Shown here one piece after another: positions 18,044-25,609 of a DNA stretch of 64,000 nucleotides. The stretch covers positions 8,412,501 to 8,476,500 of the forward strand of contig NZ_CP095376.1 in assembly GCF_023008405.1 (NCBI RefSeq). Direction: 5' to 3'. The stretch comes from Amycolatopsis sp. FBCC-B4732 (GTDB lineage Bacteria > Actinomycetota > Actinomycetes > Mycobacteriales > Pseudonocardiaceae). The stretch's first letter is position 1. Each line of letters begins with the position of its first letter. The translations under genes and the position numbers were made by a program. Below the pieces are notes generated by a model. It was not told the origin of the DNA. It was given only the letters and a program-made list of their open reading frames with translations, and made no database searches.

Positions 18044-18056
18044 TTGCCGTATGCAA
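18044..18056. promoter_or_regulatory. MarR operator candidate 2
   Basis: TTGCCGTATGCAA matches the first site at both ends (TTGCC... and ...GCAA). It lies between the MarR operon and the divergent PPOX gene, so the same regulator may control both. A further half-site TTATGCAAGC is at 17999-18008. Confidence 0.55.
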
Positions 18057-18114
18057 GCAGATTTCCTCCGGGCTGCTCTCGGAACAACCGCGGTCTCCGG
18101 CGGTTGCAGGAGGT

Positions 18115-18540
18115 ATGACTGACGACACAGCCTTGAAGGACTTCCTCGCCGCCCACCGCCACGGCGTCCTGGCCACCATCCGCCGCGACGGGCGGCCGCA
18201 GCTGTCCACCATCACGCACCTGTACGACCGGGAATCGGCCACGATCATCGCGTCGATCACCGAGACCAGGGCGAAGACGAAGAACATGCGCCGCGATCCG
18301 CGGGTGACCTACCACGTCGGCAGCGAGGACGGCTGGAGCTACGTGGTCGCGGAGGGGAGCGCTTCGCTGACGGCGCCGGCGGCCGCGCCCGACGACGCGA
18401 CGGTCGAGGCGCTCGTCGACTACTACCGCCGCGCGGCGGGCGAGCACCCGGACTGGGACGAGTACCGGGCGGCGATGGTCACCGACCAGCGGGTGCTGCT
18501 CACGATCCACGTCGACAAGCTGCTCGGCCTGGTTCGCTGA
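18115..18540 (+). CDS. PPOX-class F420/FMN-dependent oxidoreductase
   Basis: The 141-residue protein has the split-barrel flavin fold of the pyridoxamine-phosphate-oxidase superfamily: FLAAHRHGVLATIRRDGRPQLS near the N terminus, TKNMRRDPRVTYHV in the middle and VLLTIHVDKLLGL at the end. Actinobacterial members often use F420. It is divergent from the MarR operon. The Shine-Dalgarno-like AGGAGGT ends immediately before the ATG, which is abnormally close. Confidence 0.85.
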   Translation: MTDDTALKDFLAAHRHGVLATIRRDGRPQLSTITHLYDRESATIIASITETRAKTKNMRRDPRVTYHVGSEDGWSYVVAEGSASLTAPAAAPDDATVEALVDYYRRAAGEHPDWDEYRAAMVTDQRVLLTIHVDKLLGLVR

Positions 18541-18630
18541 GGGCTGGGAGACGTCCGGTCCCGGGAGCGGGCCGAAGTGTCTTCGGCGCAAGGCCGGGGC
18601 CAGCCGGTACGGCGACTTCGCCGGGACTCT

Positions 18631-18690
18631 GACGCGGTGAACGACTCTTTCATGACGCCGGACGCGGTGAACGACTCCTTCATGACGCCT
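18631..18690. repeat. Paired 30-bp dyad repeat, pair 3
   Basis: Two 30-bp units start at 18631 and 18661 and differ at very few positions. Each reads GACGCGGTGAACGACTC, then TTTCATGACG or CTTCATGACG, and contains the TGAA-N7-TTCA dyad. The pair sits in the spacer between the PPOX gene and the FAD oxidase. Confidence 0.8.
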
Positions 18691-18760
18691 CGGGTCGGCG
18701 TGCCGGTCGGCTGCCCCCGGCCGACGGGCTGCTCCGCGCGGCTGGTTTTGAAACTTTAGT

Positions 18761-18773
18761 TCCGCAGTGCGGA
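18761..18773. promoter_or_regulatory. 13-bp palindrome upstream of the FAD oxidase, IclR-like operator candidate
   Basis: TCCGCA-G-TGCGGA is a perfect inverted repeat 23 bp before the oxidase start. The TTCCGCA...TGCGGA pattern resembles operators of IclR-family regulators of glyoxylate and allantoin genes. No regulator gene is adjacent, so this is inference from the motif. Confidence 0.4.
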
Positions 18774-18796
18774 CTCTGCGGGCTTACCATGAGGCC

Positions 18797-20188
18797 ATGA
18801 GCAACGAAGCCCTGGTCACCAAGCTGCGCGACCTGCTCGGCAAGAGCGCCGTGCTCACCGACTCCGACGTCACGGCGTCGTACGCGCGCGACATGATGCC
18901 GCTGGCGCCCTCCGGCAAGCCCTTGGCGGTGGTGCTGCCGGCGAACACCGAGCAGGTGCAGGCGGTGGTCAAGGCGTGCGCCGAGGCCGGGGTGCCGATC
19001 GTGCCGCGCGGCGCCGGCAGCGGCCTCTCCGGCGCCGCGAACGCGATCGACGGCTGCGTGACGCTGGCGCTGACCAAGCTGAACGAGATCGTCGAGATCG
19101 ACCCGGGCAACCGGCTCGCGGTCGTCCAGCCGGGCGTCGTCAACCTGGACTTCCGCACCGCCGTCGAGAAGCACGGCCTGTTCTACCCGCCGGACCCGTC
19201 CAGCTACGACTGGTGCACGATCGGCGGCAACCTGTCGACGAACGCGGGCGGCCTCTGCTGCGTGAAGTACGGCGTGACCACCGACTCGGTGCTCGGCCTC
19301 GAGGTCGTCCTGGCCGACGGGTCGCTGCTGAAGACGGGCCGCCGGACGGTCAAGGGCGTGGCCGGCTACGACCTGGCCCGCCTGTTCGTCGGCAGCGAGG
19401 GGACGCTCGGCGTCATCACGCAGGCGACGGTCCAGCTCAAGCCACTGCCCCAGGCCCCGGCCACGCTGGTCGCGGGCTTCAGCACGACCGAGGCGGCGGG
19501 CGAAGCGGTGGCGCGGGTCGTCCGCGAAGGGCTCGTGCCGTCGTTGCTGGAGATCATGGACGCGTCGTCGATCAAGGCGTCCGAGACGTACCTGAAGACG
19601 GACCTCGGCGCGGGCTCGGACTGCCAGGCGCTGCTGCTGGGCCAGTCCGACGCCGGCGGTGAGGTCGCCCGCCGGGAGCTGGCGGCGCTGGAGCAGATCT
19701 GCGTGGATTGCGGCGCCGACCTGGCGTACACGACCGAAGACCTCGAAGAGGGCCGGATGCTGCTGCAGGCCCGCCGGGTGGTGCTCACCGCCCTGGAGAC
19801 GTACGGGATGTGGCTGACCGACGACGTCTGCGTGCCGCGGACGCGCATCGCCGAGCTGATCCGCGGCTGCGAGAAGATCAGCTCCGAGGTCGGCCTGCGG
19901 ATCGCGGTGGTCGGGCACGCCGGCGACGGCAACATGCACCCGACGATCGTCTACCAGCCCGACGACCCGGACGAGTTCGCGCGGGCCCAGCGTGCGTTCG
20001 ACGAGATCCTCGAGGTCGGTCTGTCCCTCGGCGGCACGGTGACCGGCGAGCACGGCGTCGGCAAGATCAAGCGCGAGTGGCTGGCCCGGGAGATCGGCCC
20101 GGTGGGGCTGCGGGTGCACCGGGAGATCAAGCGGGCGCTGGACCCGGAGAACCTGTTCAACCCGGGGTCGATGTTCTCGATGACCTGA
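18797..20188 (+). CDS. FAD-binding oxidase, GlcD/D-lactate dehydrogenase type
   Basis: The 463-residue protein belongs to the VAO/PCMH flavoprotein family. The FAD-binding half includes VPIVPRGAGSGLSGAAN and PDPSSYDWCTIGGNLSTNAGG; the C-terminal half has VVGHAGDGNMHP and GTVTGEHGVGKIKREWL, characteristic of glycolate oxidase GlcD and D-2-hydroxyacid dehydrogenases. It oxidises a 2-hydroxy acid to the 2-oxo acid. No GlcE/GlcF partners are nearby, so it may act alone. ATG 18797 gives the family-typical N terminus. Confidence 0.88.
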   Translation: MSNEALVTKLRDLLGKSAVLTDSDVTASYARDMMPLAPSGKPLAVVLPANTEQVQAVVKACAEAGVPIVPRGAGSGLSGAANAIDGCVTLALTKLNEIVEIDPGNRLAVVQPGVVNLDFRTAVEKHGLFYPPDPSSYDWCTIGGNLSTNAGGLCCVKYGVTTDSVLGLEVVLADGSLLKTGRRTVKGVAGYDLARLFVGSEGTLGVITQATVQLKPLPQAPATLVAGFSTTEAAGEAVARVVREGLVPSLLEIMDASSIKASETYLKTDLGAGSDCQALLLGQSDAGGEVARRELAALEQICVDCGADLAYTTEDLEEGRMLLQARRVVLTALETYGMWLTDDVCVPRTRIAELIRGCEKISSEVGLRIAVVGHAGDGNMHPTIVYQPDDPDEFARAQRAFDEILEVGLSLGGTVTGEHGVGKIKREWLAREIGPVGLRVHREIKRALDPENLFNPGSMFSMT

Positions 20189-20209
20189 GCCGCACCCCGG
20201 CGACGAAAA

Positions 20210-20236
20210 GGGCCCCACCGCCGACCGGTGGGGCCC
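20210..20236 (-). terminator. GC-rich hairpin with T tract
   Basis: GGGCCCCACCG (20210-20220) pairs with CGGTGGGGCCC (20226-20236). On the minus strand the hairpin is followed by a TTTT run, so it should terminate the DedA transcript, and it can also stop the convergent FAD oxidase. Confidence 0.75.
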
Positions 20237-20251
20237 GGATCTCGAAAGCTG

Positions 20252-20956
20252 TCAGTCCTTGATCCGCGGGATCCGCTGCGTGACGTCCGGGTCGGCCGAC
20301 TGCAGGGCCGCCTTCTTCTCGCGGCGGGACTTCAGGATCTCCAGGCCGATCGGGACCACCGACACCAGCACGATCAGCACGAAGATCGCGTCCACGTTGT
20401 CGCGGATGAAGCCGATGTTGCCCAGCAGCGAGCCGAGGACCGTGATGCCGGCCGCCCAGAGGATGCCGCCGATGACCGTGTACGTAAAGTAGCGCTTCGG
20501 GTCCATGCGGCCGATGCCCGCGATCCACGTGATGAACGTCCGCACGAACGGCACGAACCGGGCCAGCACGACCGCCTTCGGGCCGTGCTTCTCCAGGAAT
20601 TCGTGCGTCTTGTCGACGTACTCGCGCTTGAAGAACTTCGAATCCGGCCGGTTGAACAGCTTGGGCCCGGCGAAGTAGCCGATGTAGTAGCCGACCACGT
20701 TGCCGAGCAGGGCCGCGACCGTCACCAGGACGCAGACCAGCCACAACGGCGCGTCGAGGGTGCCGTTCGCGATGAACAGGCCGGCCGTGAACAGCAGGGA
20801 GTCACCGGGCAGCACCGGGAAGATGCTGCTCTCGATGAAGATGATCAGGCACAGCACCGCGATGACCGGCGTCGTCAGGCCGCTCAGCAGGTGCTGCGGG
20901 TCCAGCCATGACGGCAGCAGCGACATCGTGTTGACCGTGCTCTGGGCGAGAATCAC
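20252..20956 (-). CDS. DedA-family membrane protein (second copy)
   Basis: This DedA protein of up to 234 residues shows FPVLPGDSLLFTAGLF, GNVVGYYIGYFAGPKLF, HGPKAVVLARFVPFVRTFITWIAG and several hydrophobic helices. GTG 20956 is the outermost start; ATG 20926 (MSLLPSWLDP) is equally possible. It ends in a charged tail. The family is implicated in membrane-lipid and proton-motive-force homeostasis. A hairpin terminator follows its stop. Confidence 0.88.
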   Translation of the reverse strand: MILAQSTVNTMSLLPSWLDPQHLLSGLTTPVIAVLCLIIFIESSIFPVLPGDSLLFTAGLFIANGTLDAPLWLVCVLVTVAALLGNVVGYYIGYFAGPKLFNRPDSKFFKREYVDKTHEFLEKHGPKAVVLARFVPFVRTFITWIAGIGRMDPKRYFTYTVIGGILWAAGITVLGSLLGNIGFIRDNVDAIFVLIVLVSVVPIGLEILKSRREKKAALQSADPDVTQRIPRIKD

Positions 20957-21000
20957 CTGGAAAACGGTACAGGGTCACCCTGAGTCGTTACTGAGACCCG

Positions 21001-21363
21001 TCAGACCAGCGTCAGCAGGCCCACGACGGATCCCGCCGCGAGGCCCAGCAGCACCGCCAGCAGCAAGATCCAGTACGCGGGCAGCTGCGCCGACGAACGC
21101 GGCGGCGGAGGCGGCGCCGGTGCGTACGCCGTGGGTGCTTCGGACGCCGCGTCCAGCGCCGCGCGCTCGCGCTCCAGCGAGTCCGCGCCGGCGCCCGAGA
21201 GCAGGCCGTACGCCGAGGGCAGCTCGTTGATCGCGCTGGTCGGGACGGCGTCGGTGCCCGGCTCCGGCTCGCGGGCGGGCGCCGGTGACGCCGAAGGGGC
21301 GAAGACGGCTTGCGCGCGAAGGGCGTCCGCCAGCAATTGCTCGGGGTCCTTCGGCTCGCTCAT
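21001..21363 (-). CDS. Small Pro/Ala-rich protein with C-terminal membrane anchor
   Basis: The family was not recognised. The 120-residue protein has a charged N-terminal helix (EPKDPEQLLADALRAQAVF), a low-complexity Ala/Pro linker with a run of prolines near residue 84, and one C-terminal transmembrane helix (YWILLLAVLLGLAAGSVVGLLTLV) reaching the last residue. This looks like a tail-anchored protein with its soluble part in the cytoplasm. It lies between the DedA gene and nagA on the same strand; a shared transcript with nagA is possible (28-bp gap). Confidence 0.6.
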   Translation of the reverse strand: MSEPKDPEQLLADALRAQAVFAPSASPAPAREPEPGTDAVPTSAINELPSAYGLLSGAGADSLERERAALDAASEAPTAYAPAPPPPPRSSAQLPAYWILLLAVLLGLAAGSVVGLLTLV

Positions 21364-21391
21364 CTCCGCCCGTCTCCTCGTGCTGAAAACC

Positions 21392-22564
21392 CTAAGTGCT
21401 CAAGGTAGCCGTACCCACTTCGGCGACCCATTCACCCCGGCGCAGCACCTTCGACGGCCGCAGGCCCTCGTCGAGGACCACGATGTCGGCCTCGTAGCCG
21501 GTGCACAGCATGCCGGTGCGGTCCGCGATGCCGAGCAGCTCCGCGGGCCGCTGCGAAGTCGCGTGCACCGCGTCGAGGATGCCGAGTTTCGCACCCCCGA
21601 CCAGATTGCGGAAGGCGGTGTCCATGGTCAGGGTGCTGCCGGCCAGCGAGCCGTTGTCCGCGAGCGTCGCGACGCCGTCGTGGACGTCGACCTCGAGGCG
21701 GCCCAGCGTGTAGCGGCCGTCGGCGGCGTCGGTCGCCGACATCGCGTCGGTGATGAGGACCGTGCGGTTGCGGCCCGCGTGCTTCGCGGCCAGCCGGACC
21801 ACCGTCGGGTGCAGGTGGACGAGGTCGCAGATGAGCTCGATCGTGATGCGCTCGTCATCGAGCAGGGCCCCGACCGGGCCGGGTTCGCGGTGGTGGAGCG
21901 GGCGCATCCCGTTGAACAGGTGCGTCGCCACCGAAGCGCCCGCGTCGATGGCGGGCAGCAGCTGCTCCTCGACGCCGTCGGTGTGGCCGATGGCGGCGAT
22001 GACGCCGGACTCGGCCAGCTGGCGGACGGCCTTCACACCGCCGTGCAGCTCGGGGGCGATGGTGACCATCCGGATCGCGCCCTGGCCCGCGCGCAGGAGC
22101 TTCTCGACCGTGCCGGTGTCCGGCTCGAGGAGCGTCTCCGGGTCGTGGGCCCCGCAGCGGGCCTTCGAGATGAAGGGCCCCTCCAGGTGGATGCCCGCGA
22201 CCTCGCCGTCCTGCACGATCTCACGCAGCGCGGCCACCTGCTCACGCAGGATGTCGACCGGATCGGAGACCAGGCTGGCCAGCATGGTCGTGGTGCCGTG
22301 ACGGCGGTGCGCCCGCACCGCCGTCAGGAGTTCCTCGGGATCGAGGGAGGTGAACGAAGCACCTCCCCCGCCGTGGCAGTGGGTGTCGATGAACCCGGGG
22401 ACGACGAGCGCCCCTCCGACGTCCACGTGCTCGCCGGACGGCGGGGTCCCGGAACCCACGCCGGCGATCCGCCCGTCGGAGACGGCTACCCAGCCGTCGT
22501 CGAGTACACGGTCCGGGGCGGCGACCCGGCCGCCCATGATCACGAAATCTCCGGCGCCTCTCAC
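21392..22564 (-). CDS. nagA: N-acetylglucosamine-6-phosphate deacetylase
   Basis: NagA removes acetate from GlcNAc-6-P, the first committed step of aminosugar use. The 390-residue protein has the amidohydrolase metal and catalytic residues: DTHCHGGGG (H62, H64), HLEGPF (E128), IGHTDG (H194), THLFNGM (H215) and the catalytic aspartate in LITDAM (D273). GTG 22564 is chosen because it has a GGGG site and lies downstream of a DasR-like operator; ATG 22576 is possible. No nagB or transporter is adjacent. Control by DasR is strongly suggested. Confidence 0.92.
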   Translation of the reverse strand: MRGAGDFVIMGGRVAAPDRVLDDGWVAVSDGRIAGVGSGTPPSGEHVDVGGALVVPGFIDTHCHGGGGASFTSLDPEELLTAVRAHRRHGTTTMLASLVSDPVDILREQVAALREIVQDGEVAGIHLEGPFISKARCGAHDPETLLEPDTGTVEKLLRAGQGAIRMVTIAPELHGGVKAVRQLAESGVIAAIGHTDGVEEQLLPAIDAGASVATHLFNGMRPLHHREPGPVGALLDDERITIELICDLVHLHPTVVRLAAKHAGRNRTVLITDAMSATDAADGRYTLGRLEVDVHDGVATLADNGSLAGSTLTMDTAFRNLVGGAKLGILDAVHATSQRPAELLGIADRTGMLCTGYEADIVVLDEGLRPSKVLRRGEWVAEVGTATLST

Positions 22565-22579
22565 GCACCCCAGCATATA

Positions 22580-22593
22580 TTGGTCTGGACCAA
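22580..22593. promoter_or_regulatory. DasR-responsive element (dre) upstream of nagA
   Basis: TTGGTCTGGACCAA matches the core of the Streptomyces dre consensus (TGGTCTAGACCA) with one central change and extra flanking symmetry. It lies about 15 bp upstream of the nagA start, where DasR would block transcription until glucosamine-6-P accumulates. No dasR gene is in the window. Confidence 0.75.
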
Positions 22594-22634
22594 GCATGGT
22601 GATACGACTCAGTGATCGGAATGGTCCACCCGGG

Positions 22635-23207
22635 TCACTGTGGGGCTTGCATGGCCTTCTGGAGCGCCTCGAGCGCCCGGCTGGCGGTCGATTTAACGGT
22701 ACCCTTGGAGATGCCCGCCGCCTCAGAGATTTCGGCTTCACTCAGCCCTCCGTAGTAACGGAGCACCAGAACTTCGCGCTGGCGGGGCGGCAGTTTGGAC
22801 AATGCGGACACGACGGCCTGGTGCTCGCTGGAGAGCATCGCGAGGCTCTCGGCGGACCGGGCGTTGACGGCGTGCGGCGGCACGTACTCGCGGGCGGTCT
22901 TGCGGCGGCGCAGCACGCTGCGCGACCCGTTGACCACGGCGGTGCGCAGGTAGCCGACGGCGGCCGCGGCGTCCCGGAGCCGTCCCCAGTTGCGGTGCAG
23001 GCCGGTGAAGGCCTCCTGGACCACGTCTTCCGCCGTCGCGGGTTCGTCCACCAGCAGAATCGCCAGCCGGACCAGCCGCATCCGGTGCTGCCGGTAGAGG
23101 TCTTCGAGGGTCAGCGGCGCAGCTGCCTGCGCCGGGGCCGGCCCGTCCATGACCCGCAGCTGGCCGAGGGTTGCCTCGACACTGCGTTCCGCATTGCCCT
23201 CGAGCAT
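22635..23207 (-). CDS. ECF RNA polymerase sigma factor (SigE-family group)
   Basis: The 190-residue protein has sigma region 2 (LYRQHRMRLVRLAILLVDEPATAEDVVQEAFTG) and sigma region 4 with a helix-turn-helix (LPPRQREVLVLRYYGGLSEAEISEAAGISKGTVKS). ATG 23207 has a good site (CAGGGG); a start at 23150 is possible. No anti-sigma gene is next to it, so regulation is probably transcriptional. The regulon cannot be told from here. Confidence 0.88.
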   Translation of the reverse strand: MLEGNAERSVEATLGQLRVMDGPAPAQAAAPLTLEDLYRQHRMRLVRLAILLVDEPATAEDVVQEAFTGLHRNWGRLRDAAAAVGYLRTAVVNGSRSVLRRRKTAREYVPPHAVNARSAESLAMLSSEHQAVVSALSKLPPRQREVLVLRYYGGLSEAEISEAAGISKGTVKSTASRALEALQKAMQAPQ

Positions 23208-23408
23208 GAACCCCTGCCTGTCTCCGACCCCGGTTTGCACGGTGTGTCGCGTCAGCAGGTTCACGGTATTCACAGCGCTCACACAGGTACTGACGCACGC
23301 CCAGCCTATCGGGTTGGCCTCCTGTCGCCACAGATCGGATGCTGGGACGCGATCAGGGCCCGGGTAGCGTCGGTCCCGTCCCGCCCCTGCCCAGCCCCGG
23401 AGATCCAC

Positions 23409-23693
23409 ATGGCCTGGTACCTCGTCGAAATCACCTACGTCCAGGAGAAGCTCCAGGAGGTGCGGCCGCGGCACCGCGAGTTCCTGAGCGAGCTGGCCGC
23501 GCAGGGCCGCGTCGCGGTCGCCGGCCCGCTCGGCGACGGCACCGGCGGCCTCACGCTCTACCAGGCCGACGACGAAGCCCACCTGCAGGAGACGCTCGAC
23601 AAGGACCCGTACGCGCTGGAAGGCGTCGTCGCCGAGCGGACCGTCCGCGAGTTCAAGCCGGTGATCGGCGCCTGGCTGCCCCAGGGGTCATAG
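23409..23693 (+). CDS. YciI-family protein
   Basis: This 94-residue protein has the YCII ferredoxin-like fold pattern: YLVEITYVQEKLQEVRPRHREFL, RVAVAGPLGDGTGGLTLYQAD, and a C-terminal VREFKPVIGAW. The conserved histidine (R-x-R-H-x-x-F-L) fits the putative active site. Proteins of this type are small hydrolases or dehalogenase-like enzymes in aromatic catabolism, or stand-alone proteins of unknown role. It overlaps the convergent reductase gene by 6 bp. Confidence 0.82.
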   Translation: MAWYLVEITYVQEKLQEVRPRHREFLSELAAQGRVAVAGPLGDGTGGLTLYQADDEAHLQETLDKDPYALEGVVAERTVREFKPVIGAWLPQGS

Positions 23694-24602
23694 GTCGAGC
23701 ACCGCGGGGCCGCGGTCGACGCAGATCCGCATCGACCCGCCGTCGGCCGTCGGCACCGCGCAGGTCCCGCAGAAGCCCTGGCGGCACGAATACGGCGTCG
23801 CCGGCCGCGTTTCGAGGAGGACGTCGAGCGCGGTCCGGTCGCCCGGGACGTCGAGGACCTGCCCTGACCGGCGCAGCGTCAGCCGGAACGGCTCCCCGGC
23901 GACGATCGGCGGCGGCGCGAACCGCTCGAAGTGCACGGCGGCGCTGGTCAGCGCCAGATCGACGCGGACGCCGGCGATCATCGGCACCGGGCCGCAGCAG
24001 TACACCGCCGCTTTCTCGGGGATGCCTTCGAGCAGTTCCGCGCCCGAGGCCGGGACGCCGTACTCGGTGTCCGGGCGGATCCGGACGCGGTCGTCGGCCG
24101 GCAGTTCGGCCAGGAACGGCATCGACTCGCGGCTGCGGCCGGTGTAGACCAGCCGCCAGTCCGCGCCGGCCGCACTCGCCGCGTGGACCATCGGCAGGAT
24201 CGGCGTGATCCCGATGCCGCCCGCGATGAAGAGGAACGGGCCCGCGCCGACGAACGGGAACGCCGTCCGCGGGCCGCGCACGGTCACCCGCGCACCGGGC
24301 CGCAGGGCGTGGACCTCGCCGGACGCGACGCCGATCTTCCGCACGGCGATGCGGTAATGATCCTTTTCGGACGGATCGCCGCACAGCGAGTACTGCCGGA
24401 CGAGGCCCGACGGCAGCACGAGGTCCAGGTGCGCGCCCGGCCGCCAGCCCGGCAACGGCGTGCCGTTCGAGAGCCGCAGGCTGACGACGTCTTCGGCTTC
24501 GGCTCGAACCGCTTCGACCACGAGCGAAAGGTTCCGGTCGACCGCGCGCACCGGCGGCCGCCGTCTCCCGCTGAACCCCGACATCCGCCGGTAGGCACCC
24601 AC
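23688..24602 (-). CDS. PDR/VanB-family oxidoreductase (FAD, NAD(P)H, 2Fe-2S reductase)
   Basis: The ~304-residue protein is a one-polypeptide electron-transfer reductase: FAD domain (GAHLDLVLPSGLVRQYSLCGD), NAD(P) domain (FLFIAGGIGITPILPM, VYCCGPVPMI), and C-terminal plant-type ferredoxin with C-x4-C-x2-C (CRQGFCGTC) plus a later cysteine in RICVD. Such reductases feed Rieske or di-iron oxygenases. Its upstream neighbour is a putative di-iron protein and then a Baeyer-Villiger monooxygenase, so it likely serves that pathway. GTG 24602 or ATG 24584 can be the start. Confidence 0.88.
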   Translation of the reverse strand: MGAYRRMSGFSGRRRPPVRAVDRNLSLVVEAVRAEAEDVVSLRLSNGTPLPGWRPGAHLDLVLPSGLVRQYSLCGDPSEKDHYRIAVRKIGVASGEVHALRPGARVTVRGPRTAFPFVGAGPFLFIAGGIGITPILPMVHAASAAGADWRLVYTGRSRESMPFLAELPADDRVRIRPDTEYGVPASGAELLEGIPEKAAVYCCGPVPMIAGVRVDLALTSAAVHFERFAPPPIVAGEPFRLTLRRSGQVLDVPGDRTALDVLLETRPATPYSCRQGFCGTCAVPTADGGSMRICVDRGPAVLDL

Positions 24603-24673
24603 AACGCCGACCAAAGTGGACAGCAGCAGGTCGGTCCGGCCACTCCCGTCCAGCCGCCCCGGCCACCCCAGCC

Positions 24674-24697
24674 CCGCACTTTCACGTGAAAGTGCGG
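24674..24697. repeat. 24-bp palindrome, copy 1
   Basis: Perfect palindrome with arms CCGCACTTTCAC and GTGAAAGTGCGG. It lies between the reductase and the metal-dependent hydrolase genes and is followed 11 bp later by a second copy. The same sequence recurs at 31617-31642 and 47385-47408. Confidence 0.85.
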
Positions 24698-24708
24698 CGC
24701 CCAGGTGG

Positions 24709-24728
24709 GCACTTTCACGTGAAAGTGC
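24709..24728. repeat. 24-bp palindrome, copy 2 (20-bp core)
   Basis: The 20-bp core GCACTTTCACGTGAAAGTGC is identical to copy 1; the outer CC/GG pair is only half kept. The tandem arrangement (centres 33 bp apart) is unique to this spacer. Either hairpin could attenuate transcription towards the reductase gene. Confidence 0.8.
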
Positions 24729-24742
24729 GGGATTCGAGGGGG

Positions 24743-25609
24743 TCACTTCGGTGCGTCCGCCGCCCGGGCGGCCGGTGAACTCGCCAGGTACGCCACGGCC
24801 TGCTCGGTACTTCCGGTCTCCGTCGGGTGGTAGCTCTTCCGGAAGTACGGCCGGATCTCGCGCAGCAGCTGACCTCCGCTCGGCAGCAGTCCCCGCTTCG
24901 CCGCCCGCCGGTAGGCCCGCAGGGACGCGCGGCCGGGGCGGGTCGGGTCGTTGCGCATCAGGTACCGCGTGCCGCGCGCGAAGACCCACGCCAGCACCGG
25001 CGTCACCGCCGCCATGCTGCGGACCCGGCGCGTGTACCGGCCGTCGAGGTGCATGAACAGGTCGAACGCGACCGACCGGTGCTCGACCTCCTCGGCGCCG
25101 TGCCAGCGCAGCAGGTCGAGCATGACCGGGTCGGCGCCGGCCTCCGCCAGGGGCGCGTCGAGCACCCACTGGCCGAGGAACGCGGTGTAGTGCTCGATCG
25201 CGGCGATGATCCCCAGCCGCTCGACCAGCCACTCCTCGGCGGCCCCGCCGGTCAGGTCGCGGTCGCCGAGCAGCTTCCGGAACAGCCACTCCATCTGCGC
25301 GATGAAGGGCTGCACCCGCACGCCCGCGCTTTCGAGGTGCGCCGCCGCACCGTCGTGGGCCTCGGCGTGCACCGCCTCCTGGCCGATGAAGCCGAGGACG
25401 TCCGCCTTGAGCCGCTCGTCGCGGATCAGCGGGACGGCCTGCTTGAAGACCTCGACGAACCAGCGCTCGCCTTCGGGCAGCGCCAGGTGCAGGACGTTGA
25501 TGGTGTGCGTGGCCTGCGGTTCGCCGGGGATCCAGTGCATCGGCAGCGCCGCCCAGTCGAACTCGACGTCCCGGGCGTGCAGCACGAGCTGCTCCTCCGG
25601 CGAGGTCAC
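24743..25609 (-). CDS. Ferritin-like 'metal-dependent hydrolase' (PF10118-type), probable di-iron enzyme
   Basis: The 288-residue protein carries an E-x2-H set typical of di-iron four-helix bundles: IGQEAVHAEAHDG (E78, H81, H85), AIEHYTAF (E139, H140) and GAEEVEHRSVAFD (E173, E176, H177). Database families call such proteins metal-dependent hydrolases, but ligands of this kind suit an oxygenase. The ATG overlaps the stop of the Baeyer-Villiger monooxygenase by 4 bp, and an FAD/2Fe-2S reductase gene follows downstream, a likely electron donor. A possible role is lipid or ketone oxidation. Confidence 0.8.
   Translation of the reverse strand: MTSPEEQLVLHARDVEFDWAALPMHWIPGEPQATHTINVLHLALPEGERWFVEVFKQAVPLIRDERLKADVLGFIGQEAVHAEAHDGAAAHLESAGVRVQPFIAQMEWLFRKLLGDRDLTGGAAEEWLVERLGIIAAIEHYTAFLGQWVLDAPLAEAGADPVMLDLLRWHGAEEVEHRSVAFDLFMHLDGRYTRRVRSMAAVTPVLAWVFARGTRYLMRNDPTRPGRASLRAYRRAAKRGLLPSGGQLLREIRPYFRKSYHPTETGSTEQAVAYLASSPAARAADAPK

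Noticed and set aside
24584..24742. Coding continuation across the palindrome pair, joining the reductase and the di-iron gene
   Set aside because: An open frame crosses the spacer, but the repeat-encoded stretches (SRESA-type) are by-products of the palindromes, and both flanking proteins have natural ends.
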